From positions 1-64,000 of the forward strand of contig CBFFRP010000668.1 of the NCBI GenBank assembly GCA_965644295.1: DNA of 64,000 nucleotides. Direction: 5' to 3'. This document shows positions 31,747-45,060 of the stretch, piece after piece (position 1 is the stretch's first letter; the number at the start of each line of letters is the position of its first letter). The notes beneath the pieces were generated by a model. It ran no database searches, was not told the DNA's origin, and was given only the letters and a program-made list of their open reading frames with translations. This DNA comes from Paraphysomonas bandaiensis (taxonomy: Eukaryota > Chrysophyceae). The position numbers and the translations under genes were made by a program.

Positions 31747-33437
31747 CATGGACTGTATTTTTTCTGCCTCAATAGTATGTACATTCTATGAGACGTCGTG
31801 GATATTTATACAGGGAATAAGTACTGTTCCCATACAATAGGCTTTAGTGCTGGTCTTCTCAGATCTCCGTGTAGGCTTCTATTTAAATTCTAGACAGAGA
31901 GTGATAGTCGGCTGTATCATGTGTTATGAGGCATTTGAAATTTGCATTTTGCTGTCTTGATGTATGTGCAGATGAGGACTGTTTCTTGGCCAGTCTACAT
32001 GAAGCAAAATTAAGAACTATATATTGTCAGGTGATCCTAGTACATGTGTACCGCGGGAAATGAGCGTTACGAAGCATATCAGAGACGAGAATGCGTCATA
32101 TCATAGAAAGGCGACGTGCACTTCGCAATAACTTAATAATACGAACAGTTGTATATACTTTATATTTCTCTGGGATACAATTGGTCTATCAATTAAAGAT
32201 AAATAGGCTTGATGAAATAGCGACCGACCATTACTCACCAAGAGTCAACAAATTGATTCCCCGACGCATAGCACCCATCCCATGTCAGTTACATTTTTTC
32301 ACTAATTATTACGTAGAAGAAATGATTAGAATATAGCGCATATTATGCCATCTTAACTGCATGACAGCATTACAATACACTATTTCAATGAGGAAACTGC
32401 GACGAGAACAGGATGAGAATGATTATGATACCTAATGCCTATGATATGGATGGGGAAGAAGTTGCAGATCTTAAACTGACTTAATCACACATAACCTATT
32501 ATAGGAAGTGTTGAACACTAAAAGACTACTTAATAACGCTGATTTTTACGCAGCAGCCAAACTATTTTACCTACCCCTGTATATCACACCCAGGGCCAGA
32601 AGGTGAAAAATATTAATCACTGCTGTAGTAAATGTAGCTGCATGAGGTGTGAGTTGTGAGTATCTCTGTAGGTAGCGCTTGTGTGATATATTCATATCTA
32701 ATATATAATATATAATGTAAACTACGGTCACTTTTTAAGCTTGATAAATTGATAATAGCATTTATATATTATAATATATACTAGTAACAATTAAAAAAAT
32801 GTAGGGACACATAATATATCGCTCTTGGATCGTGGACCACCTTTAAACTACATCTGACATATTATATCTTTGAAAGCCTCAAAGCATTGGAATATTATCA
32901 GAGCGTGCCCTAATATATAGTAAATTGCTGATTAACTAGGCCATGCATATTAATTAAATCCTGGCGTATTATTTGCTCTGATCTACAATCAGTACTATAC
33001 TTGCAAGTCCATACATAATTACGCAAAACATAATAATAATTCTGGGAGAGGATAGTGCTGAGCCAATGTTATGCTAGGCCTATACTGAGTCATGCACGAT
33101 CACGAAAAACTCCGCTTAATTTCTGTTAGGGGATGGGAAGGTGAATAATATGATCGTTCTAGAATCTGCACGGATTACATATATATAGACAAATAAATCA
33201 TGCGTTGCTATAAGAAATCCCGCGTAACCTTTGTGAAGGGCAGAAGGATTGCTCTCATAGATTCTGTGCGCGATCTGAATGGTCAGCAAAGTTGGTGAAG
33301 GGGTGGGTGATTGCGTAATATCAGCGCAAAATTTTGGTGATGTATTTGGTCTGCCAGCGAGCCTACACTATGGCCACATTGTTAGAATAGAGCCTTGACT
33401 GGCTAAAAAAATATTTTCTGACTTAAAATCAAACTAT
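31747..33437. other. AT-rich intergenic region
   Basis: No gene or defined repeat recognised. A frame at 32091-32336 (81 residues) is rich in basic residues but has no other support. Confidence 0.4.
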
Positions 33438-33659
33438 ATGCTTTATAAACATTTAGGTCGGTTTTCTGTATTTACCTCGAGGAATTATTCCACGACTGTG
33501 GATAAAGCGAAGCGCAGAAACGAAAAGTTGGAGGTGGAACGCTACTCAGAGGTTTCGAATCCGGCACGATATGTTTTATGGCGTTGTTCAAAGCAATCGC
33601 ACTATATACTCGTCACCACAATTTATTCGGCTTTTATGAACTGTCGGCGGAAAGACTAG
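33438..33659 (+). CDS. Small hypothetical protein with mitochondrial presequence-like start (uncertain)
   Basis: 73 residues. The first ~20 (MLYKHLGRFSVFTSRNYST) lack acidic residues and contain RNYS, like an R-2 processing site. Basic residues follow (DKAKRRNEKLEVERY). The C-terminal part may run into an intron. No family recognised; it could be a chance frame. Confidence 0.3.
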   Translation: MLYKHLGRFSVFTSRNYSTTVDKAKRRNEKLEVERYSEVSNPARYVLWRCSKQSHYILVTTIYSAFMNCRRKD

Positions 33660-33766
33660 TGTACAGCAATCAAGAAACTTCGTATGAGTGCTACTACAGT
33701 GCACCTATTGTACTACACCGTTCAACATATTATAGTATTAATATAAATATTTCCCGCACAGATTAG

Positions 33767-34581
33767 TGAATGTATGATTATGAGCAGTAGGCGCGTAAGA
33801 GTCAGAACTAATGTAGCAAAGCTATTTATTTAACTAACTATTCGATTCGGGTAACTAACTAGTGCTAATACCACGGATGAGGTGGCCACTGGGCCCACTC
33901 CCGGATGCCTGTTTGTTGGTCAGTATATATATTAACTAACGTGAGTCACATATATAAGTAGTCAGCAGCTATTGTTGTGTCCACTCATAGCCAAATGTTT
34001 GTGTGATACAAAAGAGAGACACTATTATATGTGTCGCTTGTGTAGACGTCTTTGAGCCTTGACGAATAAACAGGCATCCTGGAATGGACCCCTCAAGGAC
34101 ATCCGTGATGTATATTGGGATGCCTGCTAAAGTCAAGCAACCGGGATTGGGCCCACCTGACGGGCATCCGGGGTATTGGGATGCCTGCTGACTGCAGAAG
34201 TCAATCATTCGTGCTGTTCACCTTAAGGACTCCTCAAAAACCCTGAATTCAGCAGATGTAGGAGATTATGCGTGGAACAAAATGAGTTTGTGTTGTTTGT
34301 CACAACTTCGTGTAAACAATATTAATTAATCTATCTAGTCTAACGACAAATTCTCTCTGAGCATTTCCAACAAGAAAAAATGCTGAAGTCAACAGATGTC
34401 AGGTATTTCAAAATTATGTTTTCTCACTGCGTTTGCTTTGAGTGATAGAGAAAAACTGGTTGCATCTTGGTGCTTGCGGTGACGCACAAGCAGCTTTCGT
34501 AGCAGCGCTACATAGAAGGGCATCAGAGTTAAGCACTGACTCTCGGTAAACGCCTATTGCTATTATATGACATTCATTACT
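33767..34581. mobile_element. Family-A TIR element with both ends, and a copia LTR fragment inside
   Basis: Left end TTAGTGAATGTATGATTATG ... GGCGCGTAAGAGTCAGAACT; the right end, at 34535-34581, is its approximate reverse complement (GACTCTCGGTAAACGCCTAT ... GACATTCATTACTA). The interior has the family's AAGTCAAGCA-CCGGG units and the TTTGCTTTGAGTGATAGAGA block. A copia LTR piece lies within it at 34265-34372. Confidence 0.65.
34265..34372 (+). repeat. Diverged copia LTR fragment (3' third)
   Basis: AAAATGAGTTTGTGTTGTTT, CTATCTAGTCTAACGAC and GAGCATTTCCAACA match the last ~110 bases of the 293-bp LTR at 4109, with several changes and small deletions. It implies an older insertion of the same family. 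Confidence 0.8.
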
Positions 34582-35113
34582 AGGGTGGTACATATACTGT
34601 ATGCTGTACAGTGTACAATAGTTGCTATTTTTATTGGTCATCATTTCTCTTGTGTTATTGTAGTTATCTTGGATATGTAATTTCTATTAGTTCAAACTGG
34701 CTACAACTAATTACTAATTATTAAGAGCTATCGGTAACCTAGAACCTAGTAGAATATATATATACATTAGTTCCGACTCTTACACGCCTATTGCTAAAAA
34801 CAAGACAGTAACATCATAAAATATATACAGGAGTTGGTTGTAATTCTACCGAATGTAATTAGTACCTAGTCATCTCTGACGTTTCTTAGGCGATATATCG
34901 TATTCTAGTAAAGCTGAGCACAGGCCAATACATGCGGCTTGAGATTTAAATAGCAGTAGATCCTTGAGATCTTGTTTACTACGTCTCGTACATCGCGGCA
35001 TCCAAGCAATAACAAGAACCAAATTCACACTAAACAATAAATTCGTTTACGTCTGTTTAGGGTAATAAAGTCCCATACCCATTACATTATAGTAAAGCAA
35101 CGAAGTGTACTCA

Positions 35114-36625
<1,512 letters not shown>

Positions 36626-36693
36626 TAGCAATCCGCGACGATGCCTGCCTAACACAGTCGTGACTCTTGATAAAGAAAATAAAAGTTTTACCT

Positions 36694-36860
36694 GACAGGA
36701 TGTGGTTGTGCCTGTCGATTTTATCGATTTGTTCACAATGTATTTCATTGAAAAGTCATCGTTTTTTCATTTAAAATCACTTTTTTTCACTTTTCACTGA
36801 AAAAACAATGATTTTGCAATGAAATAAATGGATGAAATCGATATGCACAACCACCCCCAT
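36694..36860. mobile_element. Diverged copy of a palindromic TA-target MITE (family B)
   Basis: Shares GTGGTTGTGC, ATCGTTTTTTCATTTAAAAT, CACTTTTCACTGAAAAAAC and ATGAAATCGATATGCACAAC with the intact copy at 41481-41628. The left terminus is decayed. It lies in the promoter between fucose synthase and the IQ protein, right beside the TACA microsatellite. Confidence 0.8.
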
Positions 36861-36876
36861 ACCCACAGTACCTCTA

Positions 36877-37096
36877 CATACATACTGTACATACTGTACA
36901 TACATACTGTACATACATACATACATACATACATACATACATACATACATACATACATACATACATACATACATACATACATACATACATACATACATAC
37001 ATACATACATACATACCTACATACCTACATACCTACATACCTACATACCTACATACATACATACATACATACATACATACACACATACATATATAC

Positions 37097-37127
<31 letters not shown>

Positions 37128-37248
37128 CATACATACATACATACATACATACATACATACATACATACATACATACATACATACATACATACATACATAC
37201 ATACATACATACATACATACATACATACATACATACATACGTACATAC
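36877..37248 (+). repeat. TACA tetranucleotide microsatellite
   Basis: About 370 bases of (TACA)n, interrupted by TACTG units at the left, a short run of TACC units around 37012-37048 and CACACATACATATATACTT at ~37080. It occupies the divergent promoter of two genes. Long peptide frames of YIHT or MYVC across it are artefacts. Confidence 0.95.
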
Positions 37249-37398
37249 AGCATCTGTTACAGTGAGACATAGAAGAAATTGCAGGATGTACTGTGGCTTC
37301 ATTTTATCAAGCTTAGCTATGCATAGTCTTTTTTATATGTGTCTGTTCTGTGAACTGTGTGTTGGCTGTTGATATCTGCTCTAGCAGTGTAACTCTCG

Positions 37399-38992
37399 AT
37401 GTCTCGATCTCGTTATTCGTTTGCTGATGAGTATGATGAGGTGGACGACAATGTATACGACGGCACTGTTGGAGGTGTCGGTAGAGGCGCCGATAGAGTT
37501 ATGGGTGATAGGAGTTATAAGGACACGATAGATCGGAGGATGCCGGTGTTTTTTAACACTGATGAAATGACTCATTTTCCCAAATATGAGGACTCAGCAC
37601 TGACCTTTCACAGCTCTCGGGACGTTCCGTTCTCTCCCTATCGCGGATATTATGCTGATGCACACACTGTTCAGAAGTCAATTAATTCTGAGCCAGCTTA
37701 CAACCTGATAAATACATACATGAGTCAGTCTTGGGCGTCAACTCCGAAGACATCGTACGTCGAGACCAATGCCATTCGGCGCAACGTAACATTTAAGGAG
37801 AGAATGGCTGATAAATTGTATCAGAGGTTTTGTTCTCGTCTCTGTAAGCGTATGTTTGCGGAATGGTACAAGTTTTCATTTCGTTACACCATAGTTAGAC
37901 GCCGCCTGTTGGCGTGCTTTCGAATGAGATATATAGCGAGGCGTTTTTTCGAGTGGCGTCGAGTTGCTGTATTGGGCATAAAGTTTAGAATATGTTTGAA
38001 ACGCTACTGGAAACGCTACCGGCGTTTGTACTTTAGGTGGTGGAAGATAGTAACACACTGGGAGGTGATGAAGCTGCGCTTGTGCCGTGATGTGTTCGAT
38101 GCAATGATAGTGCACACAGAGTACCAGTTAGATATAACGCGGAAGTGGGTTGATGTTATTCAGAGCTACTACCGCGAATGTAATGCTCGGGTAATTCAGC
38201 GCTCGTTCCTGTCTTATAAACTTCGCGTTCAGTACTGGGCAACGAAGACAATCAAACATCTATACATGGAGTATTTTGCTGTGTGGCTAATTAAACGTCG
38301 CCGGAAGGAAGAAATGAAGCGCCAGGAGGACGAAGAGGATGCGTGTAAGCATATGGTAGAAAGAGCACATTTGTACTTGCGCAAGTTGCTTCAAAGGGGA
38401 GATGGAAAGGGAAAGCTGTGGACATATTTAAGAGAGGTGTAGTTTCGACCCGCGATATGTATATTTTATCTTACGTCTAATCTAGGTTAACGACCGGTGG
38501 AATGACGAAGAGAATAAGCCTTTCGTTTTCCCGAACAAATTGGACATGCCTGAGATAGGTATGAAATGGACTGTGCGGGGAAAAGCTATGCATGTACTGC
38601 GACATCGGACTACTTTCGAGGTAACGGAATGGGCAAGGGCGAATTTTCGCGAGTCAAGCCCTCCGCTTTACGTCTGCAGCAAGTGTGATGAGACTTTTTT
38701 GCTTAGAGCCATTGCGCGAGCGCATAAAATGAAGTGCCAAGTACAGCAAGATCTCCCTCGATATTTGAGCTGGAAGCTTTGCCAACCAATTGTTGATGCC
38801 GCTCTTGGTCCCCTAGTTTCTCACTTTTATGAGAAGAAAGCAGAAATAGATGCTGCGAGAGAGGAAAAAGCCCAGATCGAACGGATGAAGAGCACAGCTC
38901 TACTAAACCAGGCTCTTGTTGGCTCTCCAGAGAAGCCGAGATATGACCAAGTTAAGACCCGACAAAAGCGTACTGAACTGCGTGTTTTCTGA
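37399..38992 (+). CDS. Arg/Trp-rich IQ/Sfi1-like helical protein with a C-terminal C2HC zinc finger
   Basis: Two exons, 37399-38436 and 38486-38992 (49-nt intron), 514 residues. After an acidic, disordered start, residues ~130-330 hold repeated basic helices with aromatic residues (LYQRFCSRLCKRMFAEWYKFSF; CFRMRYIARRFFEWRRV; YWKRYRRLYFRWWKI). One clear IQ-like motif follows (ARVIQRSFLSYKLR). This resembles Sfi1 or IQ proteins that bind centrin or calmodulin. Exon 2 has a possible zinc finger, YVCSKCDETFLLRAIARAHKMKC. The family is not identified; a centrosome or flagellar role is inferred only from the helices. Confidence 0.7.
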
Positions 38993-40159
38993 AACATTCA
39001 TACATTCTTTCACGTGAGGGTAGGTGCAGGTAGTGATTGTACAGCATTATGCGTATGTAAATGATGATATATTACCAGTACTATGTAGTTCATATTAATT
39101 GCGTTGTAAGTTCAGAAGAATTACTTAAATTGTGGCTTAAATTGGCATTATACTTGTGCATGACTTATGTAATGCATTTATTAGTCTCTGAATGCTTTTG
39201 TAAGTAGTAATCATTGATATTGTGAGGAATTATGCTCTTTCAATGTGGCCATTCACCATTTCTTTCTTTTTTCCCAATGCATATCCATAACTATCTTATA
39301 TAAACACGCATCAGTAAATGAATTCACCCTTACCTACTGCAACTTGATTCCACCTATAAACTAACTTCACTTGTACTTAGTACTTATACATACATACATA
39401 CCATATCCCATATCATACAGTTGAATTTGTTGAATTACCTAGTCACACTAATTAGGGTCTAAAAATTATTCAAAGTAATAAATAAACCAATTCTTAAATT
39501 GTATTCGCATATAGCTACGCATTAAGGAATATCATATATGACAGCTCTGTGCAACGTGCAACAAGTATTAGGATTCAGCTTAATACATGACATTATCAGC
39601 CAGTTATATTGTTCAATGAAATATATCATGAACTGGATTTGAGAGAGTATCTGTTGAAGATACATGATCGTCATCATTGCGATCGTCATTATCAGTTACA
39701 CTTCTAACTATGCCGTCGTGCAAGATAGTTATGTTTTATGTTGTCGGTCATTATTCATCACTTTACACTCTAATAATCACAACATTATTTTACTATATTG
39801 CTAAGATCAATTCTTTATTACAAGTAATTGACGCAGGGTGTAGTCAATTATAATTGCAACTATTACTTGCTGCCCCAATTAATGGATTTGCAATTAATTG
39901 ATACTAAACTACGTACTCAAGCAGCTATACATTAGCTGCCAACATAGATAATTATAACCATACGTTAATTTTCATTCACGTGGCCAAAAAAGGAGTAGTT
40001 TAGAGGTACTCTAAATGAAGTGATTAATTACAGTGAACTACCTTGGAAAAGGCACGTATATTCACCGCGCAATTAGTTCTCATCCGGCGGCATATGCCAC
40101 GAATGAGAATCAGGCAGTGCAAGATAATGTTTGTTGCTGGTCAAATAGTATTTCTCTAG
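38993..40159. other. Intergenic with a dispersed repeat
   Basis: 39570-39800 is related to 54640-54930 (both have ATATATCATGAACTG, TGTTGAAGATAC and ACGATCGTCATTA in order). 39838-39905 is a fragment of the hAT MITE family (GTAGTCAATTATAATTGCAA). No gene otherwise. Confidence 0.5.
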
Positions 40160-41271
40160 CTACGCGGCAGTTTGTCCACTCTCACTCAGTGTTTTTCCCG
40201 AAGAATCCCCAGACTCTGGGGTCCAAAGAAGTCCCCCCTCACTGATGTCGAACTCAAAAGGCTCCGATTCCCCCTCATACTTTCCACCCAGTCGGGCGGG
40301 AAGGCATGTAATATCGATTTCTGCCGAGAGTTGAGACGAGAAAGATGTACCAAGGACATTGACCTTAGCAAGGGTTCTAAGTATAAAGTTAGTCCATTCC
40401 AAGTTCAAGAGTCAAGAACCACTCACCTTGCAGCAATCCAGCCACGGATAACCCACCATACTGTGTTGAAAAGCCACGGAACATTGATCATATGACATTT
40501 GTGCATGAGCTCCGGGTAGTTGTCCGATGCCACTCCTGCAGAACTCACGATGACCGTCATGACCTAATTATATACATTCCCATACCTATTACAGCTTTGA
40601 TAATTTCTTGTCCCTGAGACCCCAGATGCTCGAACCCGACGCCATTTAGGTCTCGAATTACACATGTATGCAAAATGACACCGTATGGGTCTTCTTGAGA
40701 TATATCCTTGCCTTCAGCCTCGGCTTTTTTCAACTCCTGCAAGCGTTTTCGTTCTTTGGCTTCTGACAGCTGCTCTAGAATGAGCGATTTATACTCTAAT
40801 AAGGATCATATTAGCACACGACACAAATTAAATTAAGGGCATACCTAAAGAATATGTGACAAATACAATATACTCTTCAATCGATATTTCCTGCAAGACT
40901 GCAGCGGGGGAGAAATTGTACTGTTCCACACATATAGGCGATCCTGTTTTATCACAAATATTGGGGTCAATTACGATCTGAGGTACCATTCGCAGTATTT
41001 TTTCCCCATTCGGAAATTTAGATGGATGATTTTTACCACCATAGACTATGTCGTGTCTAATCTCATCTACATTACTCTGTTTTCGCCATTCAATATATTT
41101 CGCTATCATTTCAATGGTCTTATCAATATCATAGTTATGGCCTCTAAAGAACCTCAACAACTTTCTGTCCCCGACTACTTCCGGGTTCTGTGCAATAGAG
41201 AGCAACTGGTCGTGAAGTCGTCCACGGATTTCTTCAAGGCCTCGAGATTCCTCATCACTCCATCTCTTCAT
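40160..41271 (-). CDS. SEC14-like phosphatidylinositol/lipid-transfer protein
   Basis: Four exons: 41271-40845, 40795-40586, 40535-40427 and 40376-40160, 320 residues. The N-terminal CRAL-TRIO-N helices show DRKLLRFFRGHNYDIDKTIEMI..YIEWRK. The lipid-binding domain follows: DLNGVGFEHLG, EIIKAVIGVASDNYPELMHKC, MINVPWLFNTVWWVIRGWI and TLAKVNVLG, ending LPARLGGKY. This order is typical of Sec14 proteins that exchange phosphatidylinositol and another lipid at Golgi or endosome membranes. A Ser/Gly-rich C-terminal tail completes it. The third exon start is chosen because the 50-nt intron restores the conserved DNYPE frame. The gene is head to head with mL41. Confidence 0.9.
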
Positions 41272-41480
41272 CTTCCTTCGCTTATATGGGAGCCCAAATA
41301 GGATATATGTTCAGGTTGATCCCTGAGCTTCCGACTCCGCGTATAATAAAAAATAACGTACAAGATTGTGCAAACCACACTGCAAGATGGCTGTGTTGGC
41401 TCGATCACCTCCCTCTAGACCTCTCTGTGTGCGGTTCGTATGGGTATACAGAGTACTGTACAACATGCTCTCTATATACA

Positions 41481-41628
41481 GGGGGTGGTTGTGCATATCG
41501 ATTTCATCGATTTGTTCATCGTTTATTTCATCGAAAAATCATCGTTTTTTCATTTAAAATCACTTTTTTTCACTTTTCACTGAAAAAACGATGATTTTTC
41601 GATGAAATCGATATGCACAACCACCCCC
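41481..41628. mobile_element. Palindromic MITE with TA target (family B), intact
   Basis: A 148-bp near-perfect palindrome: GGGGGTGGTTGTGCATATCG at the left and its complement at the right, continuing through TTTCATCGAAAAATCATCG. It is flanked by TACA and AGTA, consistent with a TA duplication and CAGGG/CTGGG termini of a Tc1/mariner-like MITE. It lies in the promoter between SEC14 and mL41. A second copy is at 36694. Confidence 0.85.
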
Positions 41629-41842
41629 AGTAAAATACAATGCATACCAGCTGTATATGCTATCATGCGTATAACGCGAGAGATGTCATGAAGTGGTGTG
41701 TGTAGTGGAGTATGTAGCGGTGTACTCTGTGGTGCTTCATCACGATCAAGTATTGAAAAAAACAATGCACTGAGACACACATTTATCGGTCGGTATACTA
41801 GCAGCATCATATTCTCGTCACATAGTGTACATTCCAGCAGAT

Positions 41843-42220
41843 ATGCTCTTCAACATTGTCAGGTCATCGATTGCAGCATCGCTTGGCTTTGGAAAAAGTG
41901 CGCTTGACCAGCAGGTTGCACACTTCTCTAAATATATTTCGAAGTCTCGAGCGAAAAGGTTGCCTTTAAATACGAAGCGAGCCGGAAAGGGATATAAGAA
42001 AGGGTATGGAGCCAGAAAAGAAGGGTATTTGACGTCAAAGGCAAAGTTTGTTGCTGTTCCTTCGATGAGGACGGAGTTAGTGGTTCCGGACTTAACAAAT
42101 TTTAAGGTATGTGCTGATTAGCTTATTTATTGTGCTTACGACGCTGACTTTTTTTAGCTTCGTCCATATGTAGCGCCTGGAACAAAGAGAAATATTACGG
42201 ATATCAACCCTGCCTCTTAG
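41843..42220 (+). CDS. MRPL41: Mitochondrial ribosomal protein mL41
   Basis: Two exons, 41843-42106 and 42158-42220 (51-nt intron), 108 residues. The conserved core RLPLNTKRAGKGYKKGYGARKEGY, then the ELVVPDLTNFK|LRPYVAPGTK segment, with the intron inside it, identifies mL41 (Mrp-L27 family) of the large mitochondrial subunit. The basic start (MLFNIVRSSIAASLGFGKS) suits import. Nuclear location is shown by the spliceosomal intron. Confidence 0.92.
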
Positions 42221-42791
42221 AATGCGTGTTGTACTTATAGTGCTAGGTATTATATTTCAATGCTAATGCGATGCGCATTTCAACTAGGCCGAGACTAAGT
42301 TAATTATTAACTACTGATATTGCTAAGTGCGGTTATATGTGGAGAGATTACACTTTCTTTTACCATTTAATCTGAAATGTACCGAGTATAATGATACGTG
42401 ACCGATGGCGTCATGTAATCATGTTCGTGCCATGTGTTCATCGAGCACAGAATTATTTACGTATATATTTCTTTGCTAACAGCATGAAAATATCAACATA
42501 GGAGAGTAGCTAGCGTGCAAGAGATAACTAATGAGTATTAACAATTAGAAATTAGAACTAATTAGGAACAAGGGTACGCCGAGGAGTCTATTGAAATAAT
42601 TGCGGTACAGTTATAGTCAAAGTAATATAGTTATTGAAAACGACAATCTCTAGGAATAGTATATCTATATTTTAATATGAGGGAAAATAATCCTCACCCC
42701 AAGATTAAATTGTGTCATTTTTATAATGTTAAGCCCTGTTTAATGTTTACAGATGACATATGAAGCGTAACGAAATGGAATGGGGGTATAT
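42221..42791. other. Intergenic, nothing recognised
   Basis: AT-rich DNA between mL41 and a MITE; no gene supported. Confidence 0.4.
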
Positions 42792-42909
42792 CAGGGCCTG
42801 GTAACAGGTAACCGTTAATGCCCCATTAATGGTAGTCCAGTTCCCGACAATGAATGCAAAATGTCCCGGCGACTATAATGGCATTACCATTAACGGTTAC
42901 CAGGCCCTG
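42792..42909. mobile_element. Short hAT-type MITE (family C) with 8-bp target duplication
   Basis: 118 bp with inverted termini CAGGGCCTGGTAAC...ACCGTTAATG and CATTAACGGTTACCAGGCCC(TG). GGGTATAT flanks it at 42784-42791 and 42910-42917. A second CAGGGCC follows at 42918. Confidence 0.9.
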
Positions 42910-43140
42910 GGGTATATCAGGGCCAGTCAAAAATATATTGGATTGCAATATAGTAATTGGGGGTTTATAGTATATATGAAGTAAAAGAGAAGAAATTTTG
43001 AAAGAACTTTCATTAACTTCATTGATGTCATGTGTGTGACATTTCTATGATATACAAATGTCAAGTTTATTTACATATTGGGAAGTTCGTGAAGTTGGTG
43101 AGCTGTAATTATTAGGGTTATATGTGAATCTGTATCTGTT

Positions 43141-44198
43141 ATGGTGGGACAGACTATGCAGTGCTACGTTCATAAGAGGTTCCAGTTGGATTCTACAGCT
43201 TCACCACTGAAGCTATATGTTGACCTAGAGGTCTGTGATAAGTGTTCCCCCTTGTACCACTATGTAGTTCTATTTGCCCACTTCAACAAGAAGCTTAAAT
43301 TGTTATTGCACAGTCGGCAGGTGGTACAAGACAATGCGGGCAGGAGATACTTCTTCGGTGCCATTCTACGTACCAAATGCGTATCTCCCCGATATGATGC
43401 AATCTATTGCCTCTTTCAGATAGTACTCTGACCAAGTGATTTAGAGTTGTTGGCTTATCAACGTTCAAGAAAGACTATGCCTGTCTTCCAGACGTGGCAT
43501 TTGACCACGAGGCTGTTCTAGATAGCCTGATACGATGGTTTGCTGAGAAGGACTTCTTCTGGGATAGGACCAAGGGGCCCAATAAGGATGAGACTGGAAC
43601 TCCAGTAGCTGTGGATGTTGCGATGTATGATGAATGTATCATCACTCGAAAGCGGAAGGGACTTTCTCGAGAGAAAAGGGTGAAACCTAGAAGCATAAAG
43701 AAAACCTCGACCAACGAAGTCCACAATTAAAACTCGTGCTGTGAAGCAGGTAAAAAGATGTGATACATACAAAATAATTATTGTATTTAATTTGTGTAAA
43801 ATGTGCAGATTGAGAATAAACAAGATGCGGAAGAGGACGTTGTTGTTGGGAATGTCGTCACTTCTGCTTCCAGTGAGCCCATACTGGGTGCACTACAAAT
43901 GCAACTAGAGGAATCACGGGCGATGTGTCTAGCTATGCAGGAGGAGATAAAGAGAATGAAATTTGCGGCGCCATCTCCACCGAATCCGCCTACATCTGCA
44001 CCAAATCCGCCTGCACCTCTTCCACTAGCTGAAATTCTAAATGAACCTCCAGTCGTCGCTTCTTCTCCTGTCGTCGCGACGTCAACACCCCTGCAGCAGA
44101 TTCCGTGTGTAGACAGACACAATGTGCTCGATGATGTATCTAATGAGAGCATAACAGCAAATTATGCAGGATCGAACAGCTCGTGCAATACACTCTAA
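43141..44198 (+). CDS. Unrecognised multi-exon coding region (possible gene or element remnant)
   Basis: Three frames in order look coding: 43141-43431 (LKLYVDLEVCDKCSPLYHYVVLF...GAILRTKC), 43450-43733 (FDHEAVLDSLIRWFAEKDFFWDRT...RKRKGLSREKRVKPRS) and 43809-44198 (a coiled coil, then Pro-rich: PSPPNPPTSAPNPPAPLP). A good intron joins the last two regions (AAGCAG|GTAAAA ... ATGTGCAG|ATTGAG, 43750-43808), but the frame before it differs from the 43494 frame by one base. The link between the first two is unclear. I cannot assign a family; a basic, AT-hook-like patch (KPRPTK) hints at DNA binding. It could be a decayed transposon gene. Confidence 0.4.
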
Positions 44199-44613
44199 TG
44201 AGCAAACCCTGAGGCTTCAAATTTACGAGAATCTTCTAATGCGGAGAGGTAGATAGTACCTACTATATTTAACTACTTCTGTAGAAATTTAACTCTTATA
44301 GAAGTTTAAGTTGATAATAATTTTTTTAACATATTGTTATTAACAATATTAAATTTGTTTTTTTAGTATCTACTATTCATCAACGAAATCTGGTAATATC
44401 ACTTTACCAGAGGTTTGGTCATCACATCGACTTATAGTGTGATCGAGTATTGTCGTATTGTCTACCGGTTTCATATAAGGCCACATTTTCCCGGCGGTTA
44501 TACGATATATGAGTTTTATATTAAACCAAAAACAGGCCAAAACACATTTTTGATGTGAAATAATGGGAACAATAAATTGGGTTGCCTTAATTGTATAGCA
44601 CGTTGATAAGTAG

Positions 44614-45060
44614 CAGAGCTGCGTATCAATTAATTGAAGCAGGTTGTAGTCAATTATAATTGCTATTATTGCTTGCTGACTCAATTTCAATTATTGCAAT
44701 TAACTATATTCGATTAGTACTAACTACATTAGCTGCCAATAGAGCTATCTCAACTGTCATTTCATTCCAGAGGCGACGGCTCATGCGTAAAAAACATAGG
44801 TACTACTCTTGTGAATATTATCAGTCATGACAATCTTAGCTCTACTGAACAGCCTTTCAACCCTATTGATTGTGGCATGCAAGTGCTTCATGCTGCTGTA
44901 ACGAGTTAGCTGATTAAGACGTGCTCACTACCGTTGCCTGCTACTCTTTCTCACTGTCATCATCTTCTTCATCCTCATCGAGCAAAAATTATTTTATTTT
45001 AATGTTCCTTGCTGCACACATTGGAAGCATTGCAACCTCTTCGTTATTACCATTTATATT
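44614..45060 (-). pseudogene. hAT transposase relic: C-terminal dimerisation domain plus terminal repeat
   Basis: Read on the minus strand, 44870-44800 encodes VERLFSRAKIVMTDN, the signature of the hAT C-terminal dimerisation domain, followed by stops. Upstream is a run of acidic codons (LDEDEEDDD-like). About 200 bases beyond lies CAGAGCTGCGTATCAATTAATTG at 44614, the same terminus (one end) as the MITE at 14981. The fragment is thus the right end of a decayed, once autonomous member of that family. Confidence 0.7.

Noticed and set aside
31963-32336. Short basic frame at 32091-32336 as a gene
   Set aside because: No motif, no splice partner and AT-biased codons.
33550-33580. GGTTTCGAATCC, like a tRNA T-arm
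   Set aside because: No cloverleaf or A/B box arrangement could be built around it.
36777-37302. Overlapping frames of YIHT and MYVC repeats on both strands
   Set aside because: They are translations of the TACA microsatellite, open only because the 4-bp unit lacks stops.
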